Shown here piece after piece: positions 33,696-44,950 of a DNA stretch of 53,628 bases. Origin of the DNA: an uncultured Calothrix sp. (GTDB lineage Bacteria > Cyanobacteriota > Cyanobacteriia > Cyanobacteriales > Nostocaceae). The notes under the pieces were generated by a model. It did no database searches and was not told where the DNA came from. It saw nothing but the letters and a program-made list of their open reading frames with translations. Numbering within the stretch: position 1 is the stretch's first letter; each line of letters begins with the position of its first letter. Both the position numbers and the translations under genes were made by a program. Location: assembly GCA_937973965.1 (NCBI GenBank), contig CALJJQ010000078.1:1-53628 (forward strand), read 5' to 3'.

Positions 33696-33714
33696 AAACG
33701 ATTATCATTATATT
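33696..33714 (-). promoter_or_regulatory. Fur/Zur-family box upstream of the COG0523 gene
   Basis: The minus-strand 19-mer tataatgataatcgttttc matches the classic Fur box GATAATGATAATCATTATC at 16 of 19 positions. It lies 215 bp upstream of a His-rich COG0523 gene, a class often under Zur control in cyanobacteria. Zur and Fur sites look alike, so which regulator binds is not settled. Confidence 0.55.
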
Positions 33715-33929
33715 CAGCTATGATTGTCTTTAATGTTTTCTGTCACAGGGTTACTGGGGAATGGGGATGTGAAGTGCAATTTTTCCTGTGGAGCAATCAT
33801 CTTGCCTGGACTGGGGATATTATAACGGGCTTTTCGTCCTGTACGACAAATACATGCAAGTTATGAAAATTTTCGTTCCTTACCCGTTATTAACCCGTTA
33901 TTCAATTATCTATACTCGAAGGAGAAAAT

Positions 33930-34979
33930 ATGACTACTATGACCACAAGCAATGAAAATGAAAATATTATCCCTGATATACCCAAGAGAGGAATGCCTGT
34001 AACTATTATTACGGGGTTTTTGGGAAGTGGGAAAACAACCCTTTTAAATCAAATTCTCCAGAATAAACAAGACCTGAAGGTTGCTGTATTGGTGAATGAA
34101 TTTGGTGATATTAATATTGACAGCCAATTACTGGTATCTACGGATGAGGATATGGTGGAACTCAGTAATGGTTGTATTTGCTGTACTATCAATGAGGGTT
34201 TGGTTGACGCTGTTTATCGTGTCCTGGAACGGGATGAGCGTGTCGATTGTATGGTAATTGAAACGACCGGTGTGGCGGATCCGTTACCGATTATTCTCAC
34301 CTTTTTGGGGACGGAATTACGAGATTTGACCAACATTGATTCGATTCTCACCCTGGTTGATGCAGAAGCTTTTGGTCCCGATCATTTCAATAGTGAAGCT
34401 GCTTTAAAGCAAATCACCTATGCAGATATTATTCTTCTCAATAAAACTGATTTGGTCAATCGAGATAAAATTAGTCAGATAGAAGATTTCATCCACAATG
34501 TCAAGCTCAATCCGAAAATTCTCCACACTCAATACGGAAAAGTCGCGTTACCTTTAATTCTAGGTGTGGGATTGACTCCAGAGGATTTGTATACCTCTTT
34601 ACAAAATTCAGAGGAAGACCATCACCACCATCACGATGAACATGAACATCACCATCATCATCACCACCATCATTCCCATCATTCCCATCATTTAGAAAAT
34701 GACGGCTTTGTTTCCTGTTCATTTCAATTCAATCGACCCTTTGATGTGCATAAGTTTGAACATTTTCTCACTGAAGAAATGCCAAATGACGTATTTCGTG
34801 CTAAGGGAATTCTCTGGTTCAGCGACAGCGAATTACGACATATCTTCCAGTTGAGTGGACCGCGTTATCAACTAGATGCTGATGAGTGGAAAACCCAGCC
34901 AAAAAATGAAGTCGTTTTTATCGGTAGAAATCTGGATAAAAATAAAATTCACACACTACTTAGCAATTGTTTGCTATGA
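33930..34979 (+). CDS. COG0523 (CobW/Zng1-type) GTPase with His-rich metal-binding insert
   Basis: This 349-residue G3E GTPase has Walker A GFLGSGKT (29-36), the metal-site CICC (82-85), Walker B-like ETTG (about 111-114), NKTD (about 171-174) and a C-terminal CobW domain. Between the GTPase and C-terminal parts is a run of about 22 His with Asp, Glu and Ser (about 230-257). COG0523 proteins are metallochaperones that hand Zn, Co or Fe to target enzymes. A Fur/Zur-like box upstream and zinc-dependent folE downstream point to zinc. The ATG at 33930 follows a strong aaggagaaaat site. CobW proper (cobalamin) is less likely, as no cob genes are near. Confidence 0.9.
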   Translation: MTTMTTSNENENIIPDIPKRGMPVTIITGFLGSGKTTLLNQILQNKQDLKVAVLVNEFGDINIDSQLLVSTDEDMVELSNGCICCTINEGLVDAVYRVLERDERVDCMVIETTGVADPLPIILTFLGTELRDLTNIDSILTLVDAEAFGPDHFNSEAALKQITYADIILLNKTDLVNRDKISQIEDFIHNVKLNPKILHTQYGKVALPLILGVGLTPEDLYTSLQNSEEDHHHHHDEHEHHHHHHHHHSHHSHHLENDGFVSCSFQFNRPFDVHKFEHFLTEEMPNDVFRAKGILWFSDSELRHIFQLSGPRYQLDADEWKTQPKNEVVFIGRNLDKNKIHTLLSNCLL

Positions 34980-35439
34980 TTAAGAAGTGTTAAGTTGGAT
35001 AAGAATACAAAATACAGGATACAGGAGCGAAATAAATTTTAAATCTCTCTTGTGACCTGGGATATGTGTTCTATCGAGTAACTAACTGCTGTCGAAACAA
35101 AATCATTGATTCATTTAGGAGTTTTGAGGTTTTTGAGGCTATAGATATAGCGAATACGATTCATAGCTTGAGTCTATGATAATTGATTTGTCTACAAACT
35201 TGGTCTTAAAAGTTTGAAATATCAGGCAAATTTAGTTAGCTGCTGTTAATAGTTGCTAGCAAATCAACCTGTGCTGAAATTTTTCGGTTGCAGATTGCTT
35301 GATTAAATTTAAGACGTTTGCTGACACCTAGTTACAAATAGAGCAAATCTGATTTGTAATTGGGTAATAGCAGGAATAGCAACAGTCCTAAATCAGAATT
35401 AATAATTGATTACCCAAACATTACTACGCATTTATCGCC
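34980..35439. other. Intergenic region COG0523-folE
   Basis: About 460 bp of AT-rich DNA with a gaatacaaaatacaggat unit near 35003 also seen at other sites. No gene, terminator or second Fur-like box was found. The gap makes independent transcription of folE more likely than an operon. Confidence 0.35.
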
Positions 35440-36093
35440 ATGACCTTTTCCATTAGTCCAGAACAAACTACTGCGGATCAACTTATCTCCTCTCTTTCGT
35501 TGCAACAAAAGCCTCAAGTTACAGAAGCAGAAATGATGCAAGCTGTGAGAACTTTATTGATTGGATTGGGAGAAGACCCGGATCGAGAGGGTTTAAAGGA
35601 TACACCAAAGCGGGTGATGAAAGCCCTGCAATTTCTGACTAAGGGTTATCATGAATCTTTAGACGAACTGTTGAATGGAGCTGTTTTTACTGAAGATGCC
35701 AATGAAATGGTGTTGGTACGGGATATTGATATTTTCAGTTCCTGCGAACATCATATTCTACCAATCATTGGTCGTGCTCATGTTGCCTATATTCCCAATG
35801 GTAAAGTGATTGGGTTATCAAAAATTGCTCGTGTGTGTGAAATGTACGCACGACGTTTGCAGGTACAGGAACGTTTGACATTACAAATAGCAGATGCGCT
35901 GCAAGGATTATTGAAACCGCAAGGTGTAGCGGTTGTGGTGGAAGCGACCCATATGTGTATGGTGATGCGGGGTGTGCAAAAACCTGGTTCTTGGACTGTG
36001 ACTAGTGCGATGCGGGGTGTGTTTGCGGAGGATGCAAGGACTCGTGAGGAGTTTATGAATTTGATCCGTCATAGTCCGAGCTTTCACGGTTAA
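35440..36093 (+). CDS. folE: GTP cyclohydrolase I (type IA)
   Basis: This 217-residue enzyme converts GTP to dihydroneopterin triphosphate, the first step to folate and pterins. The zinc ligands of the family are present: Cys102 and His105 (SCEHHILP) and Cys173 ([10 protein letters not shown]), at the same spacing as E. coli Cys110, His113, Cys181. Other conserved blocks are [10 protein letters not shown] (54-63), GLSKIARV and [11 protein letters not shown]. It is the zinc-dependent IA form, not the zinc-independent FolE2. The ATG is at 35440. It lies downstream of a zinc-type COG0523 gene, a pairing noted in other bacteria as a possible chaperone-client link. Confidence 0.96.
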   Translation: MTFSISPEQTTADQLISSLSLQQKPQVTEAEMMQAVRTLLIGLGEDPDREGLKDTPKRVMKALQFLTKGYHESLDELLNGAVFTEDANEMVLVRDIDIFSSCEHHILPIIGRAHVAYIPNGKVIGLSKIARVCEMYARRLQVQERLTLQIADALQGLLKPQGVAVVVEATHMCMVMRGVQKPGSWTVTSAMRGVFAEDARTREEFMNLIRHSPSFHG

Positions 36094-36344
36094 TTTTGGG
36101 TAGTTTATGGATGGAGAGATGTCCTATTTGCGACATCTCTTGTCTATGTGAGTTAATTCTTGACTGTTGACTGTATATTAAGACATATTAGGACTTACGC
36201 ACTCGTTAGGAGAAATTAGATGTTTGGGATTGCTACTTTGCAAGAAGCCGTTGCGCAAAGAATTGCAATGACGGTATTAACCTTGTCCTGGGGTAAGTCC
36301 TGTATATATAGCTGATTGACTACTCACCACTCCCTACTCCCTAT

Positions 36345-37418
36345 TTACAGGATTGTTGGGGGAAATTTGGCTGGTTGGGTGTAAATTGTTTTCAGGGTTT
36401 TGGCAAGTTGGTTGTTGTTGACGTGTAAACCTTCGTAGAAAAAGAAAACTTCTCCGTTGATGCCTCGACTGCGATTATAGGCGATCGCATTACGTAAATA
36501 ATCAGGATTTATTGTGTAGTCGCCGATTTTGATTAATATACCTGGTGCCAAGCGGGATAAATGGCCTTTTTTGCCGTAATCCCAAACTAAACTATTGATT
36601 ATGCCTTGATAGCTGCGAAAATCTCGGCGATAGACTTGGGGATGGATAAAATCGACTAATCCCCGCTCTAACCAGGTGGTAATGTCTTGTAAATATTCTT
36701 GTAGTGCCCAGCCGGGAATGCTGGGAGCCATTGATACTATGAGGTGAGGATTAATGGCTTTGATTTGCTGGTAGAGTTGGGCCAGGAAATCTGTCAAAAT
36801 ATCTGCACGCCATTGTAACCAGCGTTTATTCTTGGGGTTGACTGGGGGAGGACAGCCAAATTCTTGTTGATAGCGATCGCATGTATATTGATCGTAGCCT
36901 CCTTCACTGGGGAAAGCGGGTAAGCGGTCATCTCCTTGAATCCCATCAACATCGTAATTTCTGACTACTTCTAGTATCATTTCTAACATAAAGTTTTGGA
37001 CTTGGGGATGGAGGGCGTTCATCCATTCAAAGCCGTTTTTGCTGAGGAGATTGCCTTGTCTGTTCCGTCCCGACCACTCCGGGTGGCATTGGAGTAATTT
37101 GCCACCGTTGGATTTGTAGGAACTGGCGAATCCGTATTCAAACCAGGGTATTACCTTGAGTTCAAATTGGTGGGCTGCGGTAATTACTTCAGCGAGGATG
37201 TCGCGATTTTGACTGATGGGTTGGGGTGTAGTTCCGAGAGCTGTTGCGAGGACTCGACTGGGAAACAGGGTTGCAGCTTGTTTCCAAACTACGGGAAATA
37301 CGACATTAAAACCAATTTCTGCCAGAAAATCCATTGCTGTCATGATTGTATCTGGTGATTGGAAAACGGTGCTGTCGGTTGTTGTTAACCAGACACCACG
37401 AAGTTCTGTTTGACTCAT
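36345..37418 (-). CDS. GHL10-type (DUF187) family 10 glycosyl-hydrolase-like protein
   Basis: This 357-residue TIM-barrel protein starts MSQTELRGVWLTTTDS, then has FNVVFPVVWKQAATLFPS, PWFEYGF (about 104-110), DVDGIQGDDRL (about 163-173) and HPQVYRRDF (about 268-276). This is the GHL10/DUF187 pattern, with a probable catalytic Asp or Glu in the WFEYGF and GIQGDD motifs. Family members hydrolyse glycan backbones, in some cases peptidoglycan or exopolysaccharide. It has no signal peptide, which is odd for a cell-surface enzyme. ATG 37418 is preferred to the in-frame TTG at 37484. Divergent from sucrose synthase. The substrate is unknown. Confidence 0.85.
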   Translation of the reverse strand: MSQTELRGVWLTTTDSTVFQSPDTIMTAMDFLAEIGFNVVFPVVWKQAATLFPSRVLATALGTTPQPISQNRDILAEVITAAHQFELKVIPWFEYGFASSYKSNGGKLLQCHPEWSGRNRQGNLLSKNGFEWMNALHPQVQNFMLEMILEVVRNYDVDGIQGDDRLPAFPSEGGYDQYTCDRYQQEFGCPPPVNPKNKRWLQWRADILTDFLAQLYQQIKAINPHLIVSMAPSIPGWALQEYLQDITTWLERGLVDFIHPQVYRRDFRSYQGIINSLVWDYGKKGHLSRLAPGILIKIGDYTINPDYLRNAIAYNRSRGINGEVFFFYEGLHVNNNQLAKTLKTIYTQPAKFPPTIL

Positions 37419-37592
37419 TGGCTTGTGTTTACTTGGGATTTGGAGATTGGCAAAAATCTGACTGGAGATAGAGTGGGGGAACAAGATTTTTTTCTCTTCA
37501 GGGGATGTGTCGTTAATCGGGGTGGGAATATACTATGGGACTATAGTAGCGAATAAAACAGAAGATTTTTACGCAAATAGGAAAGTCGATAT

Positions 37593-40013
37593 ATGTCTGA
37601 ATTATTGCAAGCAGTACTCGAAAGCGATGAAAAAAAAGACTTGCGGATTTTAATGAGTGTTCTGCGTCAATCGGAGAAAAAATACTTACTGCGTAACGAT
37701 ATTTTAAATTTATATGGTGATTATTGCCAAGCCAATCAAATTTCTCCAGCTTGCTTACAATCGTCTAATTTAGGTAAATTAATTTACTATACCCAGGAAA
37801 TAATTCAGGAGGATACAAGTTTTTGTTTTATTATTCGTCCCCAGATAGCCAGTCAAGAAATCTGTCGGCTAAACGACGATTTAAGCTGGGATGAAATGAG
37901 TGTGCAGGAACTATTAGATTTACGCGATCGCTTGGTCAATCGTTATCATCCTACGGACGGTGATTTGTTTGAGATAGACTTTGGCCCATTCTACGACTAT
38001 TCTCCCATAATTCGTGACCCGAAGAATATTGGTAAAGGGGTACAGTTTTTGAATCGCTACCTTTCTAGTAAGTTATTTGCCGATCCGAAACAATGGTTGG
38101 AAAGCCTGTTGAACTTTCTCCGGGTGCATAGTTACGCAGGTAATCAGTTACTAATCAATCCCCGGATTCAGTCACAGCAGGAATTATCCACACAGGTGAA
38201 AAAAGCGATCGCATTTTTCAGCAATTATCCTGATGATAAACCCTATGAAAGTTTCCAGTATGAATTGCAAAGTATGGGTTTTGAACCGGGGTGGGGAAAT
38301 ACAACCGCAAGGGTGAGAGAAACCCTGGAAATGTTGGATGAGTTATTGGATTCCCCTGCTCCCCAAACCTTGGAAGCGTTTATTTCTCGGATTCCCATGA
38401 TTTTTAAGATTGTCCTGGTATCCCCTCATGGTTGGTTTGGTCAGGAAGGGGTGTTAGGTCGTCCAGATACGGGGGGACAGGTGGTGTATGTCCTCGACCA
38501 AGCAAAAAATTTAGATAAACAACTCAAAGAAGATGCAATTTTAGCTGGTTTGGAAGGGTTGAATATTGAAACAAAGGTGATTATTTTAACACGGTTGATT
38601 CCGAATAGTGATGGAACCCGTTGTAATGAGAGATTGGAGAAGGTACATGGAAGTGATAATGCTTGGATATTGCGTGTACCCCTACGGGAATTTAATCCCA
38701 ATATGACTCAAAACTGGATTTCTCGATTTGAATTTTGGCCCTATTTAGAGACTTTTGCCCTGGATGCAGAACGGGAGTTATGGACAGAATTGCATGGTCG
38801 TCCAGATTTAATTGTGGGTAATTATTCCGATGGTAACTTGGTGGCATTTTTGTTAGCAAGGCGGATGAAAGTTACCCAGTGTAATATTGCCCATGCCTTA
38901 GAAAAATCGAAATATCTCTTTAGTAATTTGTACTGGCAGGATTTGGAAGATAAATATCATTTTTCCCTACAATTTACTGCCGATTTACTGACCATGAATG
39001 CTGCTAATTTTATTATTAGTAGCACCTATCAAGAAATTGTGGGAACAAACGATAGTGTGGGTCAGTATGAATCCTACAAATGTTTTACCATGCCAGATTT
39101 ATATCATGTTGTCAACGGCATTGAATTATTTAGTCCTAAGTTTAACGTAGTTCCCCCCGGAGTTAATGAAGGATATTATTTCCCCTACACACGATACGAA
39201 GAAAGGGTAAAAAATGAATGCGATCGCATTGCTGAAATGTTGTTTATCCTGGATGATCCATCACACATTTTTGGTCACTTAGATAATCCCCAAAAAATTC
39301 CCCTATTCTCAATGGCAAGGTTAGACCGGATTAAGAACCTCACTGGTTTAGCGGAAATATTTGGTAAAAGTTCAGAACTGCAAGAACATTGTAATTTGAT
39401 TTTAGTAGCTGGCAAATTACGGGTTGAAGAATCAGGAGACGCGGAAGAAAGAGAAGAAATTGTCAAGCTATATCGCATCATCGAAGAATATCAACTCCAA
39501 GGCAAAATTCGCTGGTTAGGAGTACGTTTATCAAAAGCTGATTCGGGAGAAATATATCGAGTCATTGCTGACCATCGGGGTATATTTGTCCAACCAGCTT
39601 TATTTGAAGCCTTTGGTTTAACAATTTTAGAAGCCATGATTTCCGGTTTACCAACATTTGCCACCCAATTTGGTGGTCCTTTGGAAATTATTCAAGATGG
39701 GAAAAACGGCTTTTATATTAATCCTACAAACCACGAAGAAACTGCCCATAAAATAGTAAAATTTATCCAGGAATGCCAAAATAACCCTGATAAATGGTTA
39801 GAAATTTCCACAAATGCCATCGAACGAGTTTATAGCACCTACACCTGGAAAATCCATACCACAAAATTACTATCCCTATCCAGAATTTATGGCTTCTGGA
39901 ATTTTATTTCGCGTGAGAATCGAGAAGACCTATTACGGTATATTGAATCGCTGTTTTATTTGATGTATAAACCCAGAGCGCAACAATTATTAGAACAGCA
40001 TAAATATCGATAG
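37593..40013 (+). CDS. susA: Sucrose synthase
   Basis: This 806-residue GT4 enzyme interconverts sucrose plus (A/U)DP and fructose plus nucleotide-glucose; the length equals that of recalled cyanobacterial and plant enzymes. The N-terminal regulatory region spans about 1-270. The GT-B core holds SPHGWFGQEGVLGRPDTGGQ (about 276-295), HALEKSKY and the donor-site EAFGLTILEAMISGLP with the E-x7-E pair (about 672-687). In heterocystous cyanobacteria SusA cleaves sucrose to feed glycogen and cell-wall synthesis in filaments. The ATG is at 37593. It is monocistronic, with two repeat elements after it. Confidence 0.96.
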   Translation: MSELLQAVLESDEKKDLRILMSVLRQSEKKYLLRNDILNLYGDYCQANQISPACLQSSNLGKLIYYTQEIIQEDTSFCFIIRPQIASQEICRLNDDLSWDEMSVQELLDLRDRLVNRYHPTDGDLFEIDFGPFYDYSPIIRDPKNIGKGVQFLNRYLSSKLFADPKQWLESLLNFLRVHSYAGNQLLINPRIQSQQELSTQVKKAIAFFSNYPDDKPYESFQYELQSMGFEPGWGNTTARVRETLEMLDELLDSPAPQTLEAFISRIPMIFKIVLVSPHGWFGQEGVLGRPDTGGQVVYVLDQAKNLDKQLKEDAILAGLEGLNIETKVIILTRLIPNSDGTRCNERLEKVHGSDNAWILRVPLREFNPNMTQNWISRFEFWPYLETFALDAERELWTELHGRPDLIVGNYSDGNLVAFLLARRMKVTQCNIAHALEKSKYLFSNLYWQDLEDKYHFSLQFTADLLTMNAANFIISSTYQEIVGTNDSVGQYESYKCFTMPDLYHVVNGIELFSPKFNVVPPGVNEGYYFPYTRYEERVKNECDRIAEMLFILDDPSHIFGHLDNPQKIPLFSMARLDRIKNLTGLAEIFGKSSELQEHCNLILVAGKLRVEESGDAEEREEIVKLYRIIEEYQLQGKIRWLGVRLSKADSGEIYRVIADHRGIFVQPALFEAFGLTILEAMISGLPTFATQFGGPLEIIQDGKNGFYINPTNHEETAHKIVKFIQECQNNPDKWLEISTNAIERVYSTYTWKIHTTKLLSLSRIYGFWNFISRENREDLLRYIESLFYLMYKPRAQQLLEQHKYR

Positions 40014-40149
40014 GTCAGTCCCGACTTTGACAGGACTTATACTAAAATCAAAGGAAAAATCCCTCCCCATTTTCGTTCTTCTTCTCATGTCACCGACCCG
40101 AAAAACCCACGGAGAAGCAAGCTACGGGGAGGAGATTAGGGTGTGAGGT

Positions 40150-40279
40150 CAATTTAATATGAAGACGCAGAGAAAGAACCCCACCCTAACCCTCCTCGAA
40201 ATCGGGGAGGAGACTGAATTTCTCCCTCTCCGTAGGTGAAGGAGTGGGTTCAAATTATGTGCAACTTTACATTAAATTG
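40150..40279. mobile_element. MITE-like element, copy 2 of 2
   Basis: The ends caatttaat and attaaattg are inverted. The interior matches 4129-4280: gaagacgcagagaaagaacc, then ctccctctccgtaggtgaag. The central stem differs (tcctcgaaatcggggagga), which keeps pairing ability. The adjacent 40014-40149 holds a second gctacggggagg fragment. Confidence 0.65.
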
Positions 40280-40378
40280 TTACGAGGTAATTCTATGCAA
40301 TTCCTTGAATAATTTGTATTAACCTAGATTTATCAAGAGTTGGTAGTAAGCGTTGAATAACGGGTTTATTTCCCAACC

Positions 40379-40446
40379 ACTCCCTACTCCCTACTCCCTA
40401 CTCTCTACTTAGTTTATTTCCCAACTACTCCCTACTCCCTACTTAG
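40379..40446. repeat. ACTCCCT heptamer array
   Basis: Tandem actccct units occur in two blocks split by tagtttatttcccaacta, directly before the ATG of the Uma2 gene. This is the densest run of a heptamer that recurs in most intergenic regions of the window. Confidence 0.75.
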
Positions 40447-40448
40447 AT

Positions 40449-41006
40449 ATGACAATTGCTGAATCACCACCACTCAATCTAGAGAAATTTCTGGACTTAC
40501 CAGAAACCGAACCCGCATCTGAATACTTTAACGGAAAAATCCAACAAAAACCAATGCCCCAGGGTGAACATAGTTTAATCCAAACAACTTTTTGCGAAGT
40601 CATCAACGGTATCGCGAAAAGTCCGAAAATAGCGATCGCATTTCCAGAGCTACGGTGTACATTTGATGGTCAATCCCTGGTTCCAGATGTCAGTGTATTT
40701 CGTTGGTCGAGAATTCCCCGAGAAAGTACTGGAAGGGTAAGTAATCGGTTTGAGATTCCCCCTGATTGGGTAATTGAGATTTTATCCCCTAATCAGAATA
40801 CAACCAAAGTCTTAACCAGGATATTTCATTGTTTAAAAAATGGAACGGAATTAGGATGGTTAATAGACTCGGAAAATGACAGCATTTTTGGTGTTTTCCC
40901 TGGTCAACGTTTGGAACTATACACAGGAAATAGCTGTTTACCGGTTTTAGAAGGTATTGAAGTTGAATTAACTGTTGAACAGGTTTTTGGTTGGTTGAGT
41001 TTGTAA
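40449..41006 (+). CDS. Uma2-family (DUF820) putative endonuclease
   Basis: This 185-residue protein has a PD-(D/E)XK-type core: Glu67 (FPELR), Asp80 (LVPDVSVF) and Glu110 (DWVIEILSP), with Lys120 after NQNTTK. Uma2 proteins are strongly expanded in cyanobacteria; they are predicted nucleases of unknown role, suggested to be tied to mobile DNA or restriction. The ATG is at 40449, immediately after heptamer repeats, with no visible ribosome site. No partner gene is adjacent. Confidence 0.87.
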   Translation: MTIAESPPLNLEKFLDLPETEPASEYFNGKIQQKPMPQGEHSLIQTTFCEVINGIAKSPKIAIAFPELRCTFDGQSLVPDVSVFRWSRIPRESTGRVSNRFEIPPDWVIEILSPNQNTTKVLTRIFHCLKNGTELGWLIDSENDSIFGVFPGQRLELYTGNSCLPVLEGIEVELTVEQVFGWLSL

Positions 41007-41325
41007 CATTTAGCTGGGTGGGAAAAATTATTATAGAGTCAAATTTGCATTCCTGTATCCTATCGAGGGTATTCCATATCCTGTATCCTATCTTCTAGAT
41101 TCGGAAATAATACCAATTTTAGTTTTAGTAGTGAAAAATAGCGTGCTGTTGACTGATGACTGTTAACCGTCAACCGTCAACAACCCCACATCTAAGATTT
41201 TACAAATCATTTAGGACTGCGATAGATTTTGGGAGTTAATGCTCTGTAAGGTTTTTTCAATCCATATAATATGTGTAGCCGATTTACCGCAAGGTAATCT
41301 AAAATCTAAAATCTAAAATTGTCGT
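41007..41325. other. Intergenic region with aaaatct heptamers
   Basis: About 319 bp. It has three tandem aaaatct units (about 41298-41319) directly before the ROK gene, gttaaccgtcaaccgtcaac units near 41161, and nothing else recognisable. Confidence 0.4.
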
Positions 41326-42222
41326 GTGGTCAAAAACGTGTCTAGGGAAGTAATTGGAATTGATTTAGGGGGAACGGGAATTAAATTGGGAAGGGTAGGA
41401 ACTGATGGTAGTTTAATTAAAACCATATCTGTACCAACTCCTCAACCTGCGAATCCGGAAGATGTGTTTGCGACAATTGTAGAGGCGATCGCATTTCTCG
41501 ATCCAGATGGTATTAGTACAGCTATCGGGGTGGGATTACCTGGTCCAACGGATGCAAGGGGTAGAATTGCCAAGGTATCAATTAATTTACCTGGATGGGT
41601 GGATGTACCGTTGGCTGATTGGTTGGAGGAAAAGTTCCACAAACCGACAATTATTGCTAATGATGCGAATTGTGCTGGATTAGGTGAAGCTTGGTTGGGT
41701 GCTGGTCGGAATTTCCCCAATTTTATTTTACTCACATTGGGTACGGGTGTCGGTGGAGCAATTATTTTCAATGGTGAGTTATTTAGCGGTCACTATGGTG
41801 CTGCTGGTGAATTGGGTTTAATTACTTTGTATCCAGATGGTCCTACCTGTAATAGCGGTAATAATGGTTCCTTGGAACAGTTTGTCTCTATTCGAGCTAT
41901 TCGCCGACGAACGGGGTTAGAACCTGTGGAATTAGGCGTTTTAGCTGCTAATGGAGATACCCGTGCTGTAGAATTTTGGCAGGAATACGGACGAAATTTA
42001 GGTATTGGTATTAGCAGTTTAGTTTACGTATTAACACCGGATGCCGTCATTCTTGGTGGAGGTGTCAGTGGTAGCGCCAAGTTTTTTTTACCCGCTACCC
42101 GTGCAGAGGTAGAACGTCGGGTACTATCCACATCACGGGAAAATCTGCAAATTATCCCCGCTCAACTCGGTAATCAGGCTGGTATCGTTGGAGCTGCGAA
42201 AATTGCTCTGGAGTTGAAGTGA
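41326..42222 (+). CDS. ROK-family sugar kinase (probable glucokinase)
   Basis: This 298-residue kinase has the ATP motif IGIDLGGTGIKLG (about 11-23), the sugar-binding NDANCAGLGE (about 109-118), TLGTGVGGAI (about 136-145) and HYGAAGELG (about 156-164), with the catalytic Asp in the NDAN motif. ROK glucokinases usually carry a CxCGxxGCxE zinc motif. Here it reads CNSGNNGSLEQ, keeping one Cys only, so zinc binding is probably lost. Glucose or a related hexose is the likely substrate; the nearby sucrose synthase makes sugar metabolism plausible. The start is GTG at 41326 or an in-frame GTG at 41338. Confidence 0.88.
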   Translation: MVKNVSREVIGIDLGGTGIKLGRVGTDGSLIKTISVPTPQPANPEDVFATIVEAIAFLDPDGISTAIGVGLPGPTDARGRIAKVSINLPGWVDVPLADWLEEKFHKPTIIANDANCAGLGEAWLGAGRNFPNFILLTLGTGVGGAIIFNGELFSGHYGAAGELGLITLYPDGPTCNSGNNGSLEQFVSIRAIRRRTGLEPVELGVLAANGDTRAVEFWQEYGRNLGIGISSLVYVLTPDAVILGGGVSGSAKFFLPATRAEVERRVLSTSRENLQIIPAQLGNQAGIVGAAKIALELK

Positions 42223-42438
42223 TTAATTTGACTCTGAGTTCTCATTTCCTATTTTTTGGTGAGGGAATAGGGAGTCGGGAGTAGTTGGGAAATAAACTGG
42301 TGAGGGAATAGGGAGTCGGGAGTACAGTACAAAATAACTATTTTATTTGGTTGTGTCTAAAGCTTAAAACTGTTCCTGTACAGACGGACATGTCGCGTTT
42401 GTATCTACTCCCTATTCCCAATTCCCTACTCCCCCGAT

Positions 42439-42684
42439 CTAAAACCGATACCCACTGATGGATTCAATATGCTTTACAACCAATTCATAGGATTCGGGGT
42501 TACTGACTGGACTGATAATGATGGGGATGGAACTATCCGGTAGCCAGAATGTGATTCTACCATTGGGTTCGCGACAAAATGATTTGATACTGGCAAGATT
42601 AATAATATATTCGTTGCGTTCGTAGTTAATTTTGATCCAATAGGGATTGGCTTGGTGATGAGGGAGTGGTTGAATATCTGCCAC
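42439..42684 (-). CDS. Hypothetical 81-residue protein
   Basis: A short, well-formed frame from GTG 42684. The sequence has WIKINYERNEYIINLASIK, then FWLPDSSIPIIISP, which suggests a small alpha/beta domain with beta strands near 18-30 and 43-58. It shows no signal peptide, membrane helix or known motif. Composition is protein-like and it does not overlap another gene. I do not recognise the family. Confidence 0.5.
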   Translation of the reverse strand: MADIQPLPHHQANPYWIKINYERNEYIINLASIKSFCREPNGRITFWLPDSSIPIIISPVSNPESYELVVKHIESISGYRF

Positions 42685-43218
42685 GTTTGGGAATAATGTA
42701 CTAATAATGGGGATTAGGGGTTCCCGATTGCGATTTGCGATCGCAAAACCCTATGATTGTGGATTATAAATCCTCGTCAGCAAGTTGACACCGAAAATAA
42801 CTTAACGTAAATTCGACGGCGATCGCAACATGTTTCTGGTGATGAATTTTTGTGAATCTTTTCTCCAATCTTGATATTGATCACAGGAAGGAGACAGAAT
42901 ACAGGATACAAAATAACCGACAAATAAATTACCTCGCATCCTGAACAAAGTGAAGGGTTGGGAATGAGAATCAGAATACAGCAAGCCCTACATACCCTAT
43001 ACACAGTCTGGATTTTGACCACAACTATGCTTTTACACGCTCAATAAGTGAGCTTTTGGTTTAGATGGTTAATGCTTAGAATTCAAATGTCATCAGTCAG
43101 CTGTCAACCAACCGAAAGAGAAACATATCGGTGTAAAAAATATAAAAGCAAACATCACAGTTATTCTGTATCCAAATACTCTGCATTCCACTTTCTGTCA
43201 TCCCCCAATCTCCTCTTT
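42685..43218. other. Intergenic region downstream of pyrG
   Basis: About 534 bp. A gagacagaatacaggata unit lies near 42890 (a relative is in the psb28-moaB spacer). The minus-strand frames at 42777-43022 have no protein-like features. There is no clear terminator for pyrG. Confidence 0.35.
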
Positions 43219-44886
<1,668 letters not shown>

Positions 44887-44950
44887 TTACACCCCGTCAT
44901 TGTGCCACAGTAATCTACAGTCGTAATCATTAATTTATTGGTATTGTGGC

